DNA of 64,000 bases from Brienomyrus brachyistius (GCF_023856365.1 NW_026042397.1:186001-250000); one strand, 5' to 3'; positions 1 through 12,223 are shown, counted from the stretch's first letter. The notes: a model not told the origin generated them from the sequence alone. Numbers and translations: made by a program.

Positions 1-3000
1 TCATTAAATTATCTATACTTAACAAAAAGTTATGTATTGTTAGTATATATGGTCCAAATGTTGATAACCCCTCATTCTTCCACGTTTTCTTTACCACACT
101 CTCTGAACACCTGGATTGCGCACTTGTTCTTGGGGGTGACCTCAACTTTGGACTAAATAAAGAAATGGACAGGCTCAGTACAGCTGCTCAGCGCAATTGG
201 GAATCCACAAATATAGTTAAACAGCACATGAGCGACTACGGACTTTGCGATGCATGGCGTTCTCTTCACCCCACCCGTAGGGAATATACTTTCTTCTCAC
301 ATGTCCATCACTCTTACTCTCATCTGGATTATTTCCTAGTCAGTAGCTCTCTGCTGAGTGACATTTCAGACACAGAGATACACCCTATAGCTGTCAGCGA
401 TCATGCTCCTGTATCTTTAACCCTAATAAATAAGAAGGCCATTCCACCAAGCAGAAACTGGAGATTTAATACATCATTGCTTAAAGATGGAAATTTTATT
501 AACTATTTTAAAAAAGAGTGGGCTTTATATTTAGACTATAATGACCTGCCTGGAACATCAGCATCTGTTGTCTGGGAAGCAGGCAAAGCTGTGATGAGAG
601 GTAAAATAATCTCATTCTCATCACATAAAAAGAAAAGAGAAAACAAGTGTATCCAGGAATTAGAAGAAACCATCAAATCCTTAGAAGAAGCCTACATATC
701 ATCCCAGGAACAGGAAATGCTGAATAAAATACGCAAAGCAAAACTAGATTTAAATGAAATTATTAATAGAAAAACTTCGCTGGCAAAATTATGAACATGG
801 TAACAAATCAGGTCATTTTTAGCTAATCAGTTAAAAATAAATATGGAAAAAACAACTATATGTGCTGTTAAAGACTGAAATGGGGATACAGTATATGACT
901 CTGACAGAAAAAAACAGCACTTTCAGGGACTTTTACAAATCTTTATATTCACCACAGATAAACGCATCTAAAGACGAAATTGATCAGTTTCTTGATAGTA
1001 TAACCCTTCTGAAATTATCAGACAATCAAGCGATGGCACTGGATTCTCCGCTGACACCAGGTGAACTCCAGGAAGCCCTGAACGGTATGCCCAATAAAAC
1101 GGCTCCAGGTCCAGATGGATTTCCAGCAGAATTCTATAAAGAATTCTGGACAATTCTGGCATCAACATTCTGCAGAATGTTGCAAGAAACCAGGGAAAAT
1201 GGTCGGCTACCACCAAATATGAATTCTGCCAACATTAGTCTCTTGCTAAAACCAGGCAAAGATCCTACAGTATCTACCAGCTATCGTCCAATATCCCTTA
1301 TAAACGTTGACCTTAAAATAATCTGCAAAGCTCTCTCAAAAAGAATAGAGAAGTTAACCCCTCTCATAATTCATCCTGACCAAACTGGTTTCATAAAAGG
1401 AGGCACTCATCAACAAATACACGTAGATTACTTAATCTAGACATAGACTATTCATGCAATAAAAACCTTCAAATTACAATATTGTCTCTAGATGCAGAAA
1501 AAGCATTCGATAGAGTTACAGTAACTGGAATTTTTTATTTGCAGCTTTATGCAAATTTGGTTTCGGAAACTCTTTCATAAACTGGTTAAAAATATTACAT
1601 CGTTCCCCAACGGCATGTGTCAGGACAAAAGAAACTGGAGGATGTTTGGTCAGTCTGAAGAGGGGCACCAGGCAGGGATGTCCTCTATCCCCCTCAGTGT
1701 CTGCGATTTTTATTGAACCACTAGCAGCAGCAATTAGACAGGCTACAGTGATTAAAGGCATTAAACGCAGGAATGTAGAACATAAGGTGAGTCTTTATGT
1801 GGATGACGTGTTACTTTTTCTCCAGCATTCACAAACCACTCTTTCTGAGGTGATTGCATTAATAAAATCTTTCTCAAGAGTCTCAGATTATTCGATAAAT
1901 TGGTTAAAATCTACAGTTCTTCCAATTAATTGCTCCTTCCAGAATAATTCTCCCACTCCACTGCCATCTGGAGATATAAAATATTTAGGTATTAATGTTA
2001 CACCTAGGCTGGCAGATTTAACTAAACTAAACCATTTCCCACTTTTAAATAAAGTAGCGGATGATCTGGTCAGGTGGAAGTCCGTACCCATAAAACTTAT
2101 GGGAAGGGTCACCTCAATAAAAATGATGGCTTTGCCAAGAACTAATAATTTATTTGCAACGATCCCGAGTAAACCATCACCTGACTGGTTTAGATCTCTG
2201 GACTCCGCCATCTCTAAATTCCTCTGGAAAGATAAACCCCCACGTATTAGCTTAGAAACACTGCAAAGGACTAAGGACAAAGGAGGAATAGATCGGCCTA
2301 ATTTTCACCACTATTTCTTAGCCAACAGGCTCCAAAACATCTCAGGGTGGTTAAAACATACCCTCTTAGATGAGCCTTGGCCAGACGTAGAACAGGCACT
2401 ATGCAATAAGATAGAGATTTCGGATCTACCATTCATTAGCTCAAACATCAAAACGACAGGAATGCTTCAAAAGCATCAGTATCAGCTCTTTTCTGACAGC
2501 GTGCTGGGAGTTTCTAAAAATGACTCAGTCTTCATTAATCCCATGCAAGCGTACTCCCATCTGGAACAACCCTGACGTACTACTAAACAATAATTGATAA
2601 ACTTCCCAGATTGGAGTTGTAAAGGTATTAAATACTTGGAACATATATTTGAAGGAATAGACTTTATTCCCTTTGACATATTAGTTAAACGATATGGGAT
2701 TAGCAAGAATAGATTTTTAGAATATCAACAAGTTAAATCTATAGTAAAAAAAAATTAAGGTCTAATCAAATCAAATTACAAATACCACAAAGTGTGGCAG
2801 AATTCCTTAATCTAAAACCCCCCAAATTACTGTCTAAAATATACAGGACACTTTCTAAAATGGATGAATCATTGCAAAATGGGAGGCAGATCTATCAGTC
2901 AGCTGGGACCACAATTTCTGGTCTAAGATATGTTTAAAAACCTTTAAACTGATTAGAAATTCCAGTTTACAGTTAATACAATACAAAATCCTGCATAGAG

Positions 3001-3422
3001 TGCACTATACAGGGCATCGGATGTTCAGGATGGGTTTTACGTCTTCTAACATCTGCTCACACTGTCAAGGCGATACACCTGACAGTTACATCCATGCTTT
3101 TTGGTTCTGTCCACCTACTCAGATGTTCTGGCGCAGGATCTGTGAAGACTTAAAATGTCTGAAATGTACCATTCCAGCCTCTCCTTCAGTCTGCTTGTTG
3201 GGTGACCTAGATGGCGTCAGTACAGATTTTAACACAATCCACATGGCTTTCACCGCCTTATGCACTGCCTAGAAGACTGTCCTTATGAACTGGAAAAATA
3301 AAAATAATTTTAATATCGACCAATATAGAGACAGTTTGTTGAACCATATTAGTCTTGATACAGCTTCTGCTGCCACACTAGATCAATCTCTCTGTGCTCC
3401 TTTGATCAGCTCCATCACCTAG
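1..3422 (+). mobile_element. L1-Tx1-type LINE, ORF2 remnant, 5' end outside the window
   Basis: Broken open pieces in different frames together read as a non-LTR retrotransposon ORF2. Piece 165-794 carries the end of the endonuclease domain, with an SDHAPVSL motif. Piece 862-1440 carries the start of the reverse transcriptase (GPDGFPAEFYK, then SYRPISLINVDLK). Piece 1646-2575 has GTRQGCPLSP and the YVDDVLLFL catalytic box. Piece 3000-3272 has a C-terminal Cys/His cluster (CSHCQG then H-FWFC). The last readable frame ends with a TAG at 3420-3422. Frame shifts or stops near 795-860, 1440-1645 and 2576-3000 kill the element. Such proteins nick and copy RNA into the genome; this copy cannot. The assignment to the L1-Tx1 group rests on motif style and is an inference; the LINE identity itself is clear. 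Confidence 0.9.
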
Positions 3423-4150
3423 TGGGGGTGGGGGGTCACGGTTCTGTCCCGCTTTGGTCATTGTCGTTGTACGTGGGGGGCATATTGTCTCGGGCCGTCT
3501 GGGGGTTCCCTGGGGGTGGGTTGCTGGGGGGTTCGGCACTGCGACTGCGATCCTGGCCTGGGTGGGGCTTTGGTGGCTCTTGGGTGGGGTCCTTCTGGTG
3601 GCTGCAGGCGGAGCTGCTGGGGGAGCCTGTGCCGGCGGACGTAGGTTACCGGCCTGGCAGCAGCGCTGCTCCTTGGTGAATCCGGGGCGGGCTTGGGGTT
3701 CTGGGGGCGCTCTGCCTCCGGGCTGGGGTTCCGGCTGGGCCGGGGGGGCTGAGCTAACACCAGCTGTTGGTTGGCAGGGGGTAGTTAGCGCCATGCCCTT
3801 CCCGTTTTAAAAGCACTTTAGAACATGCACCAACACCACATCTGAGTGGGCGAAGGGGGGGCATAGGGTCTTTTCACACCCCCGTTCTCTGTTCGACATT
3901 TGGAGCTGGGGGCTGAGAGGAAGAGCTGGCCGTCCGGTCGGGGTCTGGGCTGGTGGGCTTCTCGGCTGCTGCAGGGTCCGGGGTGGTCTTCTGGTCTCCT
4001 CGCCAGAGGAAAAAATAGGGGTCCACATAGAGTATATATGGGGAGTGAGAGTATGTGTACATCTCTCTATGTTGGGTGAATGTGTAAATATTTGTTTATG
4101 TGTGCATGAGGGTGGGAACGTATGCTTGTGTATGTGTGCGCCTGTTTGTC
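3423..4150 (+). mobile_element. G-rich 3' tail following the LINE ORF2
   Basis: This stretch follows the ORF2 stop directly and is strongly G-rich on the plus strand at 3420-3780. It then turns into GT-rich sequence at 4020-4150. Several open frames overlap here on both strands only because the composition lacks stops. It is probably the LINE 3' UTR. The exact 3' end is not visible because no poly(A) or target-site duplication could be identified. Confidence 0.5.
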
Positions 4151-4960
4151 TATGCAGTATCTGCATTTAAGACCACCAACTGCTCTTTCTTCTCCTTCGC
4201 TCGTCGTCTCAGAGTGGGTTCGTTAATGAGTTTAAATGTTATTGAATGGCTTACCTTAAACTTCTCCAGTAAGTCTTCAGCGGTGGAGTGGCTCATGTAC
4301 TGTGATCCCAGATACCAGGACTGCACTCGAGAGCCATTCTCATAATTTACCCAATACCTGACATGCACATCCAGTTGTTTTCTTTTGATGGTCCTGTTCA
4401 TACTTACGTCAAACATGACAACGAAGCTCCCTTTTAATATATGGAGCGAGTCCGAATCATGCAAGAAAAGCGGTTATATCCCTACCACAAGTGAATGTTT
4501 TGGCAAAGCCCATAGCACTTCTGCTTTCAGTGTCGGTTGAGGAGAATGTACTGAAGGCATTACTTGTTGTGGGATCCGGAGACACTGCCAAAACGGGTGT
4601 AGGCCTATCTGTAGAGGTTGTGCTTGCAATGCCAATACTGGTAAAAAACTGAATGGGGACAGTTGTCCGACTATTGACAAAATATTTGTGCTTCTCTCCC
4701 TTGATATGTGCATCGATGGCTTTAGAGCCCATTGCTGCCAGTTTGATAACTTTTTTACAAAGGTTGTATTGTGCTTTTTAGACATTAGTCGTCTTTTTCA
4801 ACAAGCCACAGTACTTATCATTTGCATTTACCATTTCTACCATTTTAAGGGAAACCTGCTACACACCAGCTATGCACATGCAGCACTATATCTTCATTTT
4901 CTATGGCGTGCATATAGGCCTATCGGGTACACACTGCCCCCTGTGCTATAGGCAGTGACG
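4150..4960 (-). pseudogene. hAT-type transposase remnant (N-terminal part)
   Basis: Read on the minus strand, two frames give pieces of a fish hAT-like transposase. Piece 4732-4457 carries a BED-like zinc-finger tail (GSKAIDAHIKGEKHK) followed by a Ser/Thr/Pro-rich linker, with AEVLWALPKHS readable in the neighbouring frame. Piece 4464-4150 carries VRYWVNYENGSRVQSWYLGS and then HSTAEDLLEKFK, resembling the region ahead of the catalytic domain. The pieces are out of frame with each other and no DDE catalytic core or C-terminal dimerisation region follows. This is a dead fragment. The family assignment comes from remembered family style and is moderately certain. Confidence 0.6.
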
Positions 4961-5074
4961 TGCGTGGGAAAAAAAAAAGGGGGGGAAAAACAGACTTTGA
5001 TACTTTTCAAAGATCCGCGGGGATCCTGTAACTTCCTCAAAGCTTTGGACAGGAATGGTGAACTTCCTGTGTAA

Positions 5075-5336
5075 GGTAACAAGGGGTCTGGAGCCTATCA
5101 TGGAAGCTATGAGCACAAAGCACGGAATAACCCAGGATGGGGTGCCAACCTGTTACAGGGCATACACACCACTCAGACATGGGTAATTTGGCAACTCCAG
5201 TTAACCTTGGAATATTTTTAGACTGTGGGGGGAAACCGGAAGAAATCCCATGACACCTGGAGAACATGCAAGATCCACAGACATGACTTGAACCTTCCTC
5301 CCACATATGTCAGGCAACAGGTCTAACCACTGTGCA
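5075..5336 (-). mobile_element. tRNA-derived SINE, diverged copy
   Basis: On the minus strand this matches the SINE family seen better preserved at 59760-60116: promoter-like head at 5336 (TGCACAGTGGTTAGACC), then the conserved body with CCCCCCACAGTC and an ACCCCATCCTGG block. The GGAT tail is not preserved. Divergence from the other copies is the highest in the window. Confidence 0.75.
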
Positions 5337-6299
5337 GCTCCTACGTGCAATTTTGAAATTAAGCAATGATGCTGATCTAGATATGAAGACTGTAAACATT
5401 AAAAACCTGGAGATGTGCTTCTATGGGGTCACTTGTAAGAACAACATGGTCCCATACAGACAGCGAGAACATTACGCCTGGCGGTCTATGTTACATCACA
5501 TTAATCTCCTTTCAATCACATTTCTTCTGTGTATTACCTAAATAATTAATGTAATTATTATCTATCCATCTGTATTTGTGACAAACACCTAAATATTTAC
5601 CATAAAGACCCATCACTGAAATAGTGACACCCACATCAGGTGAAGAATACAGATAAGATTCCTTCCTGAATGTTTTTATACATAACCACATTGCAAAGGA
5701 GAAACAAGAGGGATATCTCATTACAAGCTTTATTACAGGACATTATGGGGTTCACCTAAAACAGCTGGACTTATTATACATTGATTGACAGTACCAGTAT
5801 GTGTGTGTGTATGCATTGGGATTGTTTGGGACCAGTGATATTACTGCTAAATAAAACTGAAAGATGGAAACTAATGAAAAAAAACTGGACTAAAAGTTGA
5901 AACTATAGCTAATAAACTCGTCAGGCATTAAATCAACATAAAAGTACTGTCACTCCACCATCTTTATACCAAGTTTACCCACAATAAATTTTTAGTTTAC
6001 AAAAAGTACTTCCTGCTTCCATTATCTACCAAAACAGCTGCATGTGGTGCTCCCATAAGCGAATTTAAAAAACCGTGTTTAATATCTCTGGCTCCCCTCA
6101 CCTGCATATCAGCTCCCGCCTGTTACAAGTGAATTACTGCGTTAAGTGAATCAACCAATTGGTTAAATAGTCGATGGATTAATTCATAGAAAAATTGTCG
6201 GTAGTTGCAGCTCTAATGTCAACAGTATGAACATAAACCACCAGTGATAATAATATATAAATGAAACCCGGGGAGGAAACCCGTCTAAATCTGGAAATG
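5337..6299. other. No gene seen; AT-rich intergenic DNA
   Basis: Only short open frames without recognisable domains occur here. The stretch 6128-6235, next to the minisatellite, resembles a short interspersed fish repeat (AATCAACCAATTGG, then GTAGTTGCAGCTCTAATG), but its class cannot be fixed. Confidence 0.5.
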
Positions 6300-6659
6300 C
6301 TTCTGGCAGCGTGCCCGCCGGGACTTGACTTCTGGCAGCCTGCCCGCCCGGGGCTTGACTTCTGGCAGCGTGCCCGCCGGGGCTTGACTTCAGGCAGCGT
6401 GCCCGCCGGGACTTGACTTCTGCCAGCGTGCCCGCCGGGACTTGACTTCTGCCAGCGTGCCCGCCGGGACTTGACTTCTGCCAGCGTGCCCGCCGGGACT
6501 TGACTTGGGGCCGCCTGCCCGCCGGGACTTGACTTGGGGCCGCCTGCCCGCCGGGACTTGACTTGGGGCCGCCTGCCCGCCGGGACTTGACTTGGGGCCG
6601 CCTGCCCGCCGGGACTTGACTTCTGGCAGCGTGCCCGCCGGGACTTGACTTCTGGCAGC

Positions 6660-6940
6660 GTGCCCGCCGGGACTTGACTTCTGGCAGCCTGCCCGCCCGG
6701 GACTTGACTTCTGGCAGCCTGCCCGCCCGGGACTTGACTTGGGGCCGCCTGCCCGCCGGGACTTGACTTCTGGCAGCCTGCCCGCCCGGGGCTTGACTTC
6801 TGGCAGCCTGCCCGCCCGGGGCTTGACTTCTGGCAGCCTGCCCGCCCGGGGCTTGACTTCTGGCAGCCTGCCCGCCCGGGGCTTGACTTCTGGCAGCCTG
6901 CCCGCCCGGGGCTTGACTTCTGGCAGCCTGCCCGCCGGGA
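6660..6940. repeat. 30-bp sub-array within the minisatellite
   Basis: Consecutive units here are 30 bp long, with CCCGCCCGGG in place of CCCGCCGGG, so the plus strand reads as a perfect 10-residue repeat (LPARGLTSGS). Adjacent units are almost identical, implying recent local amplification. Confidence 0.85.
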
Positions 6941-7757
6941 CTTGACTTCTGGCAGCGTGCCCGCCGGGACTTGACTTCTGGCAGCGTGCCCGCAGGGACT
7001 TGACATCTGGCAGCGTGCCCGCCGGGACTTGACTTCTGGCAGCGTGCCCGCCGGGACTTGACTTCTGGCAGCGTGCCCGCCGGGACTTGACTTCTGGCAG
7101 CGTGCCCGCCGGGACTTGACTTCTGGCAGCGTGCCCGCCGGGACTTGACTTGGGGCCGCCTGCCCGCCGGGACTTGACTTCTGCCAGCGTGCCCGCCGGG
7201 ACTTGACTTCTGCCAGCGTGCCCGCCGGGACTTGACTTCTGCCAGCGTGCCCGCCGGGACTTGACTTCTGCCAGCGTGCCCGCCGGGACTTGACTTCTGC
7301 CAGCGTGCCCGCCGGGACTTGACTTCTGCCAGCGTGCCCGCCGGGATTTGACTTGGGGCCGCCTGCCCGCCGGGACTTGACTTGGGGCCGCCTGCCCGCC
7401 GGGACTTGACTTGGGGCCGCCTGCCCGCCGGGACTTGACTTCTGCCAGCGTGCCCGCCGGGACTTGACTTGGGGCCGTCTGCCCGCCGGGACTTGACTTG
7501 GGGCCGCATGCCCGCCGGGACTTGACTTGGGGCCTCCTGCCCGCCGGGACTTGACTTCTGGCAGCGTGCCCGCCGGGTGGAGCCGCTTGACCGCCGGGAC
7601 TTGACTTGGGGCCGCCTGCCCGCCGGGACTTGACTTCTGGCAGCGTGCCCGCCGGGATTTGACTTGGGGCCGCCTGCCCGCCGGGACTTGACTTGGGGCC
7701 CCCTGCACGCCGGGACTTGACTTCTGGCAGCGTGCCTGCCGGGTGGAGCCGCCTACC

Positions 7758-7975
7758 CGCCGGGACTTGACTTCTGGCAGCCTGCCCGCCCGGGACTTGA
7801 CTTCTGGCAGCCTGCCCGCCCGGGACTTGACTTCTGGCAGCCTGCCCGCCCGGGACTTGACTTCTGGCAGCCTGCCCGCCCGGGACTTGACTTCTGGCAG
7901 CGTGCCCGCCCGGGACTTGACTTCTGGCAGCGTGCCCGCCCGGGACTTGACTTCTGGCAGCGTGCCCGCCGGGAC
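7758..7975. repeat. Second 30-bp sub-array within the minisatellite
   Basis: Another run of about seven 30-bp units has the CCCGCCCGGG form. Four units with CAGCCTGCC are followed by units with CAGCGTGCC. It is separated from the first 30-bp block by about 800 bp of 29-bp units, so either it arose independently or the block was copied. Confidence 0.85.
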
Positions 7976-10232
7976 TTGACTTCTGGCAGCGTGCCCGCCG
8001 GGACTTGACTTGGGGCCGCCTGCCCGCCGGGACATGACTTGGGGCCGCCTGCACGCCGGGACTTGACTTGGGGCCGCCTGCACGCCGGGACTTGACTTCT
8101 GGCAGCGTGCCCGCCGGGACTTGACTTCTGGCAGCGTGCCCACCGGGACTTGACTTGGGGCCGCCTGCCCGCCGGGACATGACTTGGGGCCGCCTGCCCG
8201 CCGAGACTTGACTTGGGGCCGCCTGCACGCCGGGACTTGACTTCTGGCAGCGTGCCCGCCGGGACTTGACTTGGGGCCTCCTGCACGCCGGGACTTGACT
8301 TCTGGCAGTGTGCCCGCTGGGTGGAGCCGCTTGCCCGCCGGGACTTGACTTGGGGCCGCCTGCCCGCCGGGACTTGACTTGGGGCCGCCTGCCCGCCGGG
8401 ACTTGACTTGGGGCCGCCTGCCCGCCGGGACTTGACTTCTGGCAGCGTGCCCGCCGGGACTTGACTTCTGGCAGCGTGCCCGCCGGGACTTGACTTCTGG
8501 CAGCGTGCCCGCCGGGACTTGACTTCTGGCCGCCTGCCCGCCGGGACTTGACTTCTGGCCGCCTGCCCGCCGGGACTTGACTTGGGGCCGCCTGCCCGCC
8601 GGGACTTGACTTGGGGCCGCCTGCCCGCCGGGACTTGACTTGTGGCAGCGTGCCCGCCGGGACTTGACTTCTGGCAGCGTGCCCGCCGGGTGGAGCCGCC
8701 TGCCCGCCGGGACTTGACTTGGGGCCGCCTGCCCGCCGGGACTTGACTTGGGGCCGCCTGCCCGCCAGGACTTGACTTGGGGCCGCCTGCCCGCCGGGAC
8801 TTGACTTCTGGCAGCGTGCCCGCCGGGTGGAGCCGCTTGCCCGCAGGGACTTGACTTCTGGCAGCGTGCCCGCCAGGACTTGACTTGGGGCCGCCTGCCC
8901 GCCGGGACTTGACTTCTGGCAGCGTGCCCGCCGGGTGGAGCCGCTTGCCCGCAGGGACTTGACTTCTGGCAGCGTGCCCACCGGGACTTGACTTCTGGCA
9001 GTGTGCCCGCTGGGTGGAGCCGCTTGCCCGCCGGGACTTGACTTCTGGCAGCCTGCCCGCCGGGTGGAGCCGCCTGCCCGCCGGGACTTGACTTGGGGCC
9101 GCCTGCCCGCCGGGACTTGACTTCTGGCAGCGTGCCCGCCGGGTGGAGCCGCTTGCCCGCCGGGACTTCACTTGGGGCCGCCTGCCCGCAGGGACTTGAC
9201 TTCTGGCAGCGTGCCCGCCGGGACTTGACTTGGGGCCGCCTGCCCGCCGGGACTTGACTTGGGGCCGCCTGCCCGCCGGGACTTGACTTCTGGCAGCGTG
9301 CCCGCCGGGACTTGACTTCTGGCAGCGTGTCCGCCGGGACTTGACTTGGGGCCGCCTGCCCGCCGGGACTTGACTTGGGGCCGCCTGCCCGCCGGGACTT
9401 GACTTGGGGCCGCCTGCCCGCCGGGACTTGACTTGGGGCCTCCTGCACGCCGGGACTTGACTTGGGGCCGCCTGCCCGCCGGGACGCGACCTCGGGCCGC
9501 CTGCCCGCCGGGACGCGACCTCGGGCCGCCTGCCCGCCGGGACGCGACCTGGGGCCGCCTGCCCGCCGGGACGCGACCTGGGGCCGCCTGCCCGCCGGGA
9601 CGCGACCTGGGGCCGCCTGCCCGCCGGGACTTGACTTCTGGCAGCGTGCCCGCCGGGTGGAGCCGCCTGCCCGCCGGGACTTGACTTGGGGCCGCCTGCC
9701 CGCCGGGACTTGACTTCTGGCAGCGTGCCCGCCGGGTGGAGCCGCTTGCCCGCCGGGACTTGACTTGGGGCCGCCTGCCCGCCGGGACTTGACTTGGGGC
9801 CGCCTGCCCGCCGGGACTTGACTTGGGGCCGCCTGCCCGCCGGGACTTGACTTCTGGCAGCGTGCCCGCCGGGACTTGACTTGGGGCCGCCTGCCCGCCG
9901 GGACTTGACTTGGGGCCGCCTGCCAGCCGGGACTTGACTTGGGGCCGCCTGCCCGCCGGGACTTGACTTGGGGCCGCCTGCACGCCGGGACTTGACTTGG
10001 GGCCGCCTGCCCGCCGGGACGCGACCTCGGGCCGCCTGCCCGCCGGGACGCGACCTGGGGCCGCCTGCCCGCCGGGACGCGACCTGGGGCCGCCTGCCCG
10101 CCGGGACGCGACCTGGGGCCGCCTGCCCGCCGCGACGCGACCTGGGGCCGCCTGCCCGCCGCGACGCGACCTGGGGCCGCCTGCCCGCCGGGACTTGACT
10201 TCTGGCAGCGTGCCCGCCGGGACTTGACTTGG

Positions 10233-10789
10233 TGCCGCCTGCGAAGTAGAAGTCAGGGTTAGTAATTGGGCTTTTTCCACTAAGCCCAACTTACTGCAAA
10301 CACCACACTGTATGTCATATGTCTGCATTATGTTTGCCATTGATTATCCATAAACTGTTGCAGTTAGTGACAATGACTCATTCACTACCAAAGAGTACTG
10401 AGATTGAGTAGAGTGAGGGACTTGGGGAGTATTACAGAAGAATAAAAGCTCAATCACTAAGAACTAACCAAGACCAGCCTTAACTCTCTAAGCACTTTGG
10501 AGACTGATATAAATGGTAAATATGAGATGTGAGTACCAGGTACTCATTGAATACTCAGTCATGCAGAAATATAGTATAAAGTTATAATTATGGGGACACT
10601 GGGCCTTCAGGTGACAATGTCCGAAACTCTTTCATACTTAAAGAATGCTTACAGTTATTACTTAAGGACGCACAAAACTCCAGTTCAGCAAATGTATGGA
10701 ATATATACCGCAGTAACTACTTTTTGTCATTTATCAAGTAACTGATTAAATTGTAAATGTAACTCACAGCGTAAAAACGTGGAATGCAA
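10233..10789. other. No gene seen; AT-rich flank between minisatellite and host gene
   Basis: No long frame, RNA gene or known repeat is apparent. It lies just downstream of the minus-strand gene and may contain its 3' UTR, but I could not place a convincing polyadenylation signal. Confidence 0.4.
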
Positions 10790-12223
10790 TCATAAGCGCA
10801 TGGGCCTCTTGCGTGGCGGTGGTGAGCTGGAGCCGCTGGTGTCGTCGGGCTTGGCCTTGCGCTTCCTCTGACTGGTGCCAACGGGCATGTGAGGAGGGCT
10901 CTCCTCCTGCCTCACAACCCATGTTCGCAGAGAACTGTGCACACGCACGGAGACATGCACGGACATGACCATGGTGTGATCATCAGCGTAGTCCGTGATG
11001 CTCCAAAGTCCCTCGGGAATGCTGAGCTCATCCAGCTTGCGCAGGAAGGTCTGGCCTTCAATCTCAACCTGCTGCCACATGGTGTTAGGGCCCGCAGGGA
11101 TCCAGAAGGTGGAGCTGGAGGGTTCACCATGCTCTGACTCAACCTCATTTCCAGGCTGAGTGTCAGAAGCCACAGATGAGGGCTCATCTTCACCCCAGAG
11201 CAAGGGGAGAGCCTCGAGGAGTCCATCAGCATCCTCAGTCGTGGATGCTGGAGCTGCAGGGGAAGCCTCCCTTGCAGAGCTGGGTGACGGCAGCCCCTGT
11301 CCGTAATGGGCATTCTCCTCAGCTGGTGATTCTCCATTCCCATGCTGGACACCAGTCTCTGCACCATGATGTAATACTTGCAGCCGTGCAGGTGTTATGC
11401 GCAATAGACTGGGATCCAACTGCTCCCCAGTGAGTCGCCAATAAAATGATGGGACACTGAGGGCCAGAGACTGCAAGTTCTCCATGGTCAGTGAGCTGCT
11501 CTCAAAGTTCACGACCAGCATGGAGATGAACTTATCCTCCACAAACTCATGAACTGCAACAAAATGGAACACAGAGAGATATATATAAGAACATGGGCTC
11601 TGACAATAACGGAATAAACACTGTACTACAAAATAAGTTTAAAATGAGTCTACGGGCTTCAGATTGTCGGATAAATGAAATTGTGAGAATTACCCATGAA
11701 GCTAAAAAGACAACATCCATGAATACGCTTACTCTCACAAATATCCAAGTGAATTAATATTAAATGTGTCTGTATTATGCATTATGAAACATTTATTCCT
11801 ACACTTTTGTCACTAATAGTCATCTTCCTTTTTATTTTCTTATTAAACACGGTGAGCAAGAAATCGAGACAGAAGGGGAGTACACCGAAGGGTATTTCCT
11901 ATCGCATCGTTACATTTTCTCATTTTAAAACTCCAGTGTATACCTTTGCAGTACAAAATACATTCGTTTCTGTAGATAAAAGTTGAACTATTCAACCGGT
12001 CGGTGATTTTACATCGAAAATCAAAGGTTTTACTTATCAGCTACTTATCAACTAACAAACATTAGGCCAATGCAGACGTTCATTTCGTTTGTCACATACC
12101 GGTAACTACAACTTTATTATTTAATCATTAATTACCTTCTGGATCCATGTTCTCCAGGTTCAACGAGCGATGGATTCGAAATCTCATCGAGTAACACTCC
12201 TTTATCTCAATACTCTGTGTCAT
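10790..12223 (-). CDS. Predicted two-exon host gene, 283-residue nuclear-type protein of unknown function
   Basis: Exon 1 is 12223-12136 and exon 2 is 11553-10790. The intron (12135-11554, 582 bp) has a GT donor (GAAG|GTAAT) and an AG acceptor preceded by a pyrimidine-rich TTCCATTTTGTTGCAG. Joined, the exons give 852 nt, exactly 284 codons including the TGA stop. The start ATG sits in AAAATGACA and the protein begins MTQSIEIKECYSMRF. Residues about 30-75 look folded and mix hydrophobic and charged residues (VHEFVEDKFISMLVV). Residues about 90-175 are acidic and Ser/Pro-rich, probably disordered. Residues about 180-240 look folded again (FWIPAGPN, MVMSVHVSVRVHSSL). The C-terminus is basic (QRKRKAK ... 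PPPRKRPMRL), like a bipartite nuclear localisation signal. I do not recognise the family. The splice phase, reading-frame continuity and non-repetitive composition support a real gene; the nuclear location is inferred from the tail only. Confidence 0.7.

Larger units (their letters stand above)
6300..10232. repeat. 29-bp GC-rich minisatellite, about 135 units
   Basis: The block is an almost uninterrupted tandem array. The unit is 29 bp and starts CTTGACTT. Two main variants alternate: one continues GGGGCCGCCTGCC, the other CTGGCAGCGTGCC, and both end CGCCGGGA. Some units are 30 bp, with an extra C giving CCCGGG, and a recurrent variant has an inserted GTGGAGCCGC segment. Because 29 is not a multiple of three and no unit contains a stop on the minus strand, all three minus frames stay open for hundreds of codons (up to 1089). 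They show a 29-residue repeat made of the same DNA read in rotating phase. That is the signature of a stop-free satellite, not of a protein gene. The array starts at ATGCTTCTGGCAGCG and ends at GCCGCCTGCGAAGTAG. Confidence 0.97.

Noticed and set aside
3378..3810. Overlapping Gly/Pro-rich frames on both strands
   Set aside because: They result from G-rich composition in a LINE 3' tail. No domain, and several frames compete over the same bases.
6300..10232. CRISPR-like array
   Set aside because: There are no unique spacers; units are directly adjacent and themselves variable, in a vertebrate context.
6179..10340. Minus-strand frames of 390 to 1089 codons taken as repeat-rich proteins
   Set aside because: They are the same 29-bp unit read in rotating phase. 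All three minus frames are open at once, and the frames run into unrelated AT-rich flanks.
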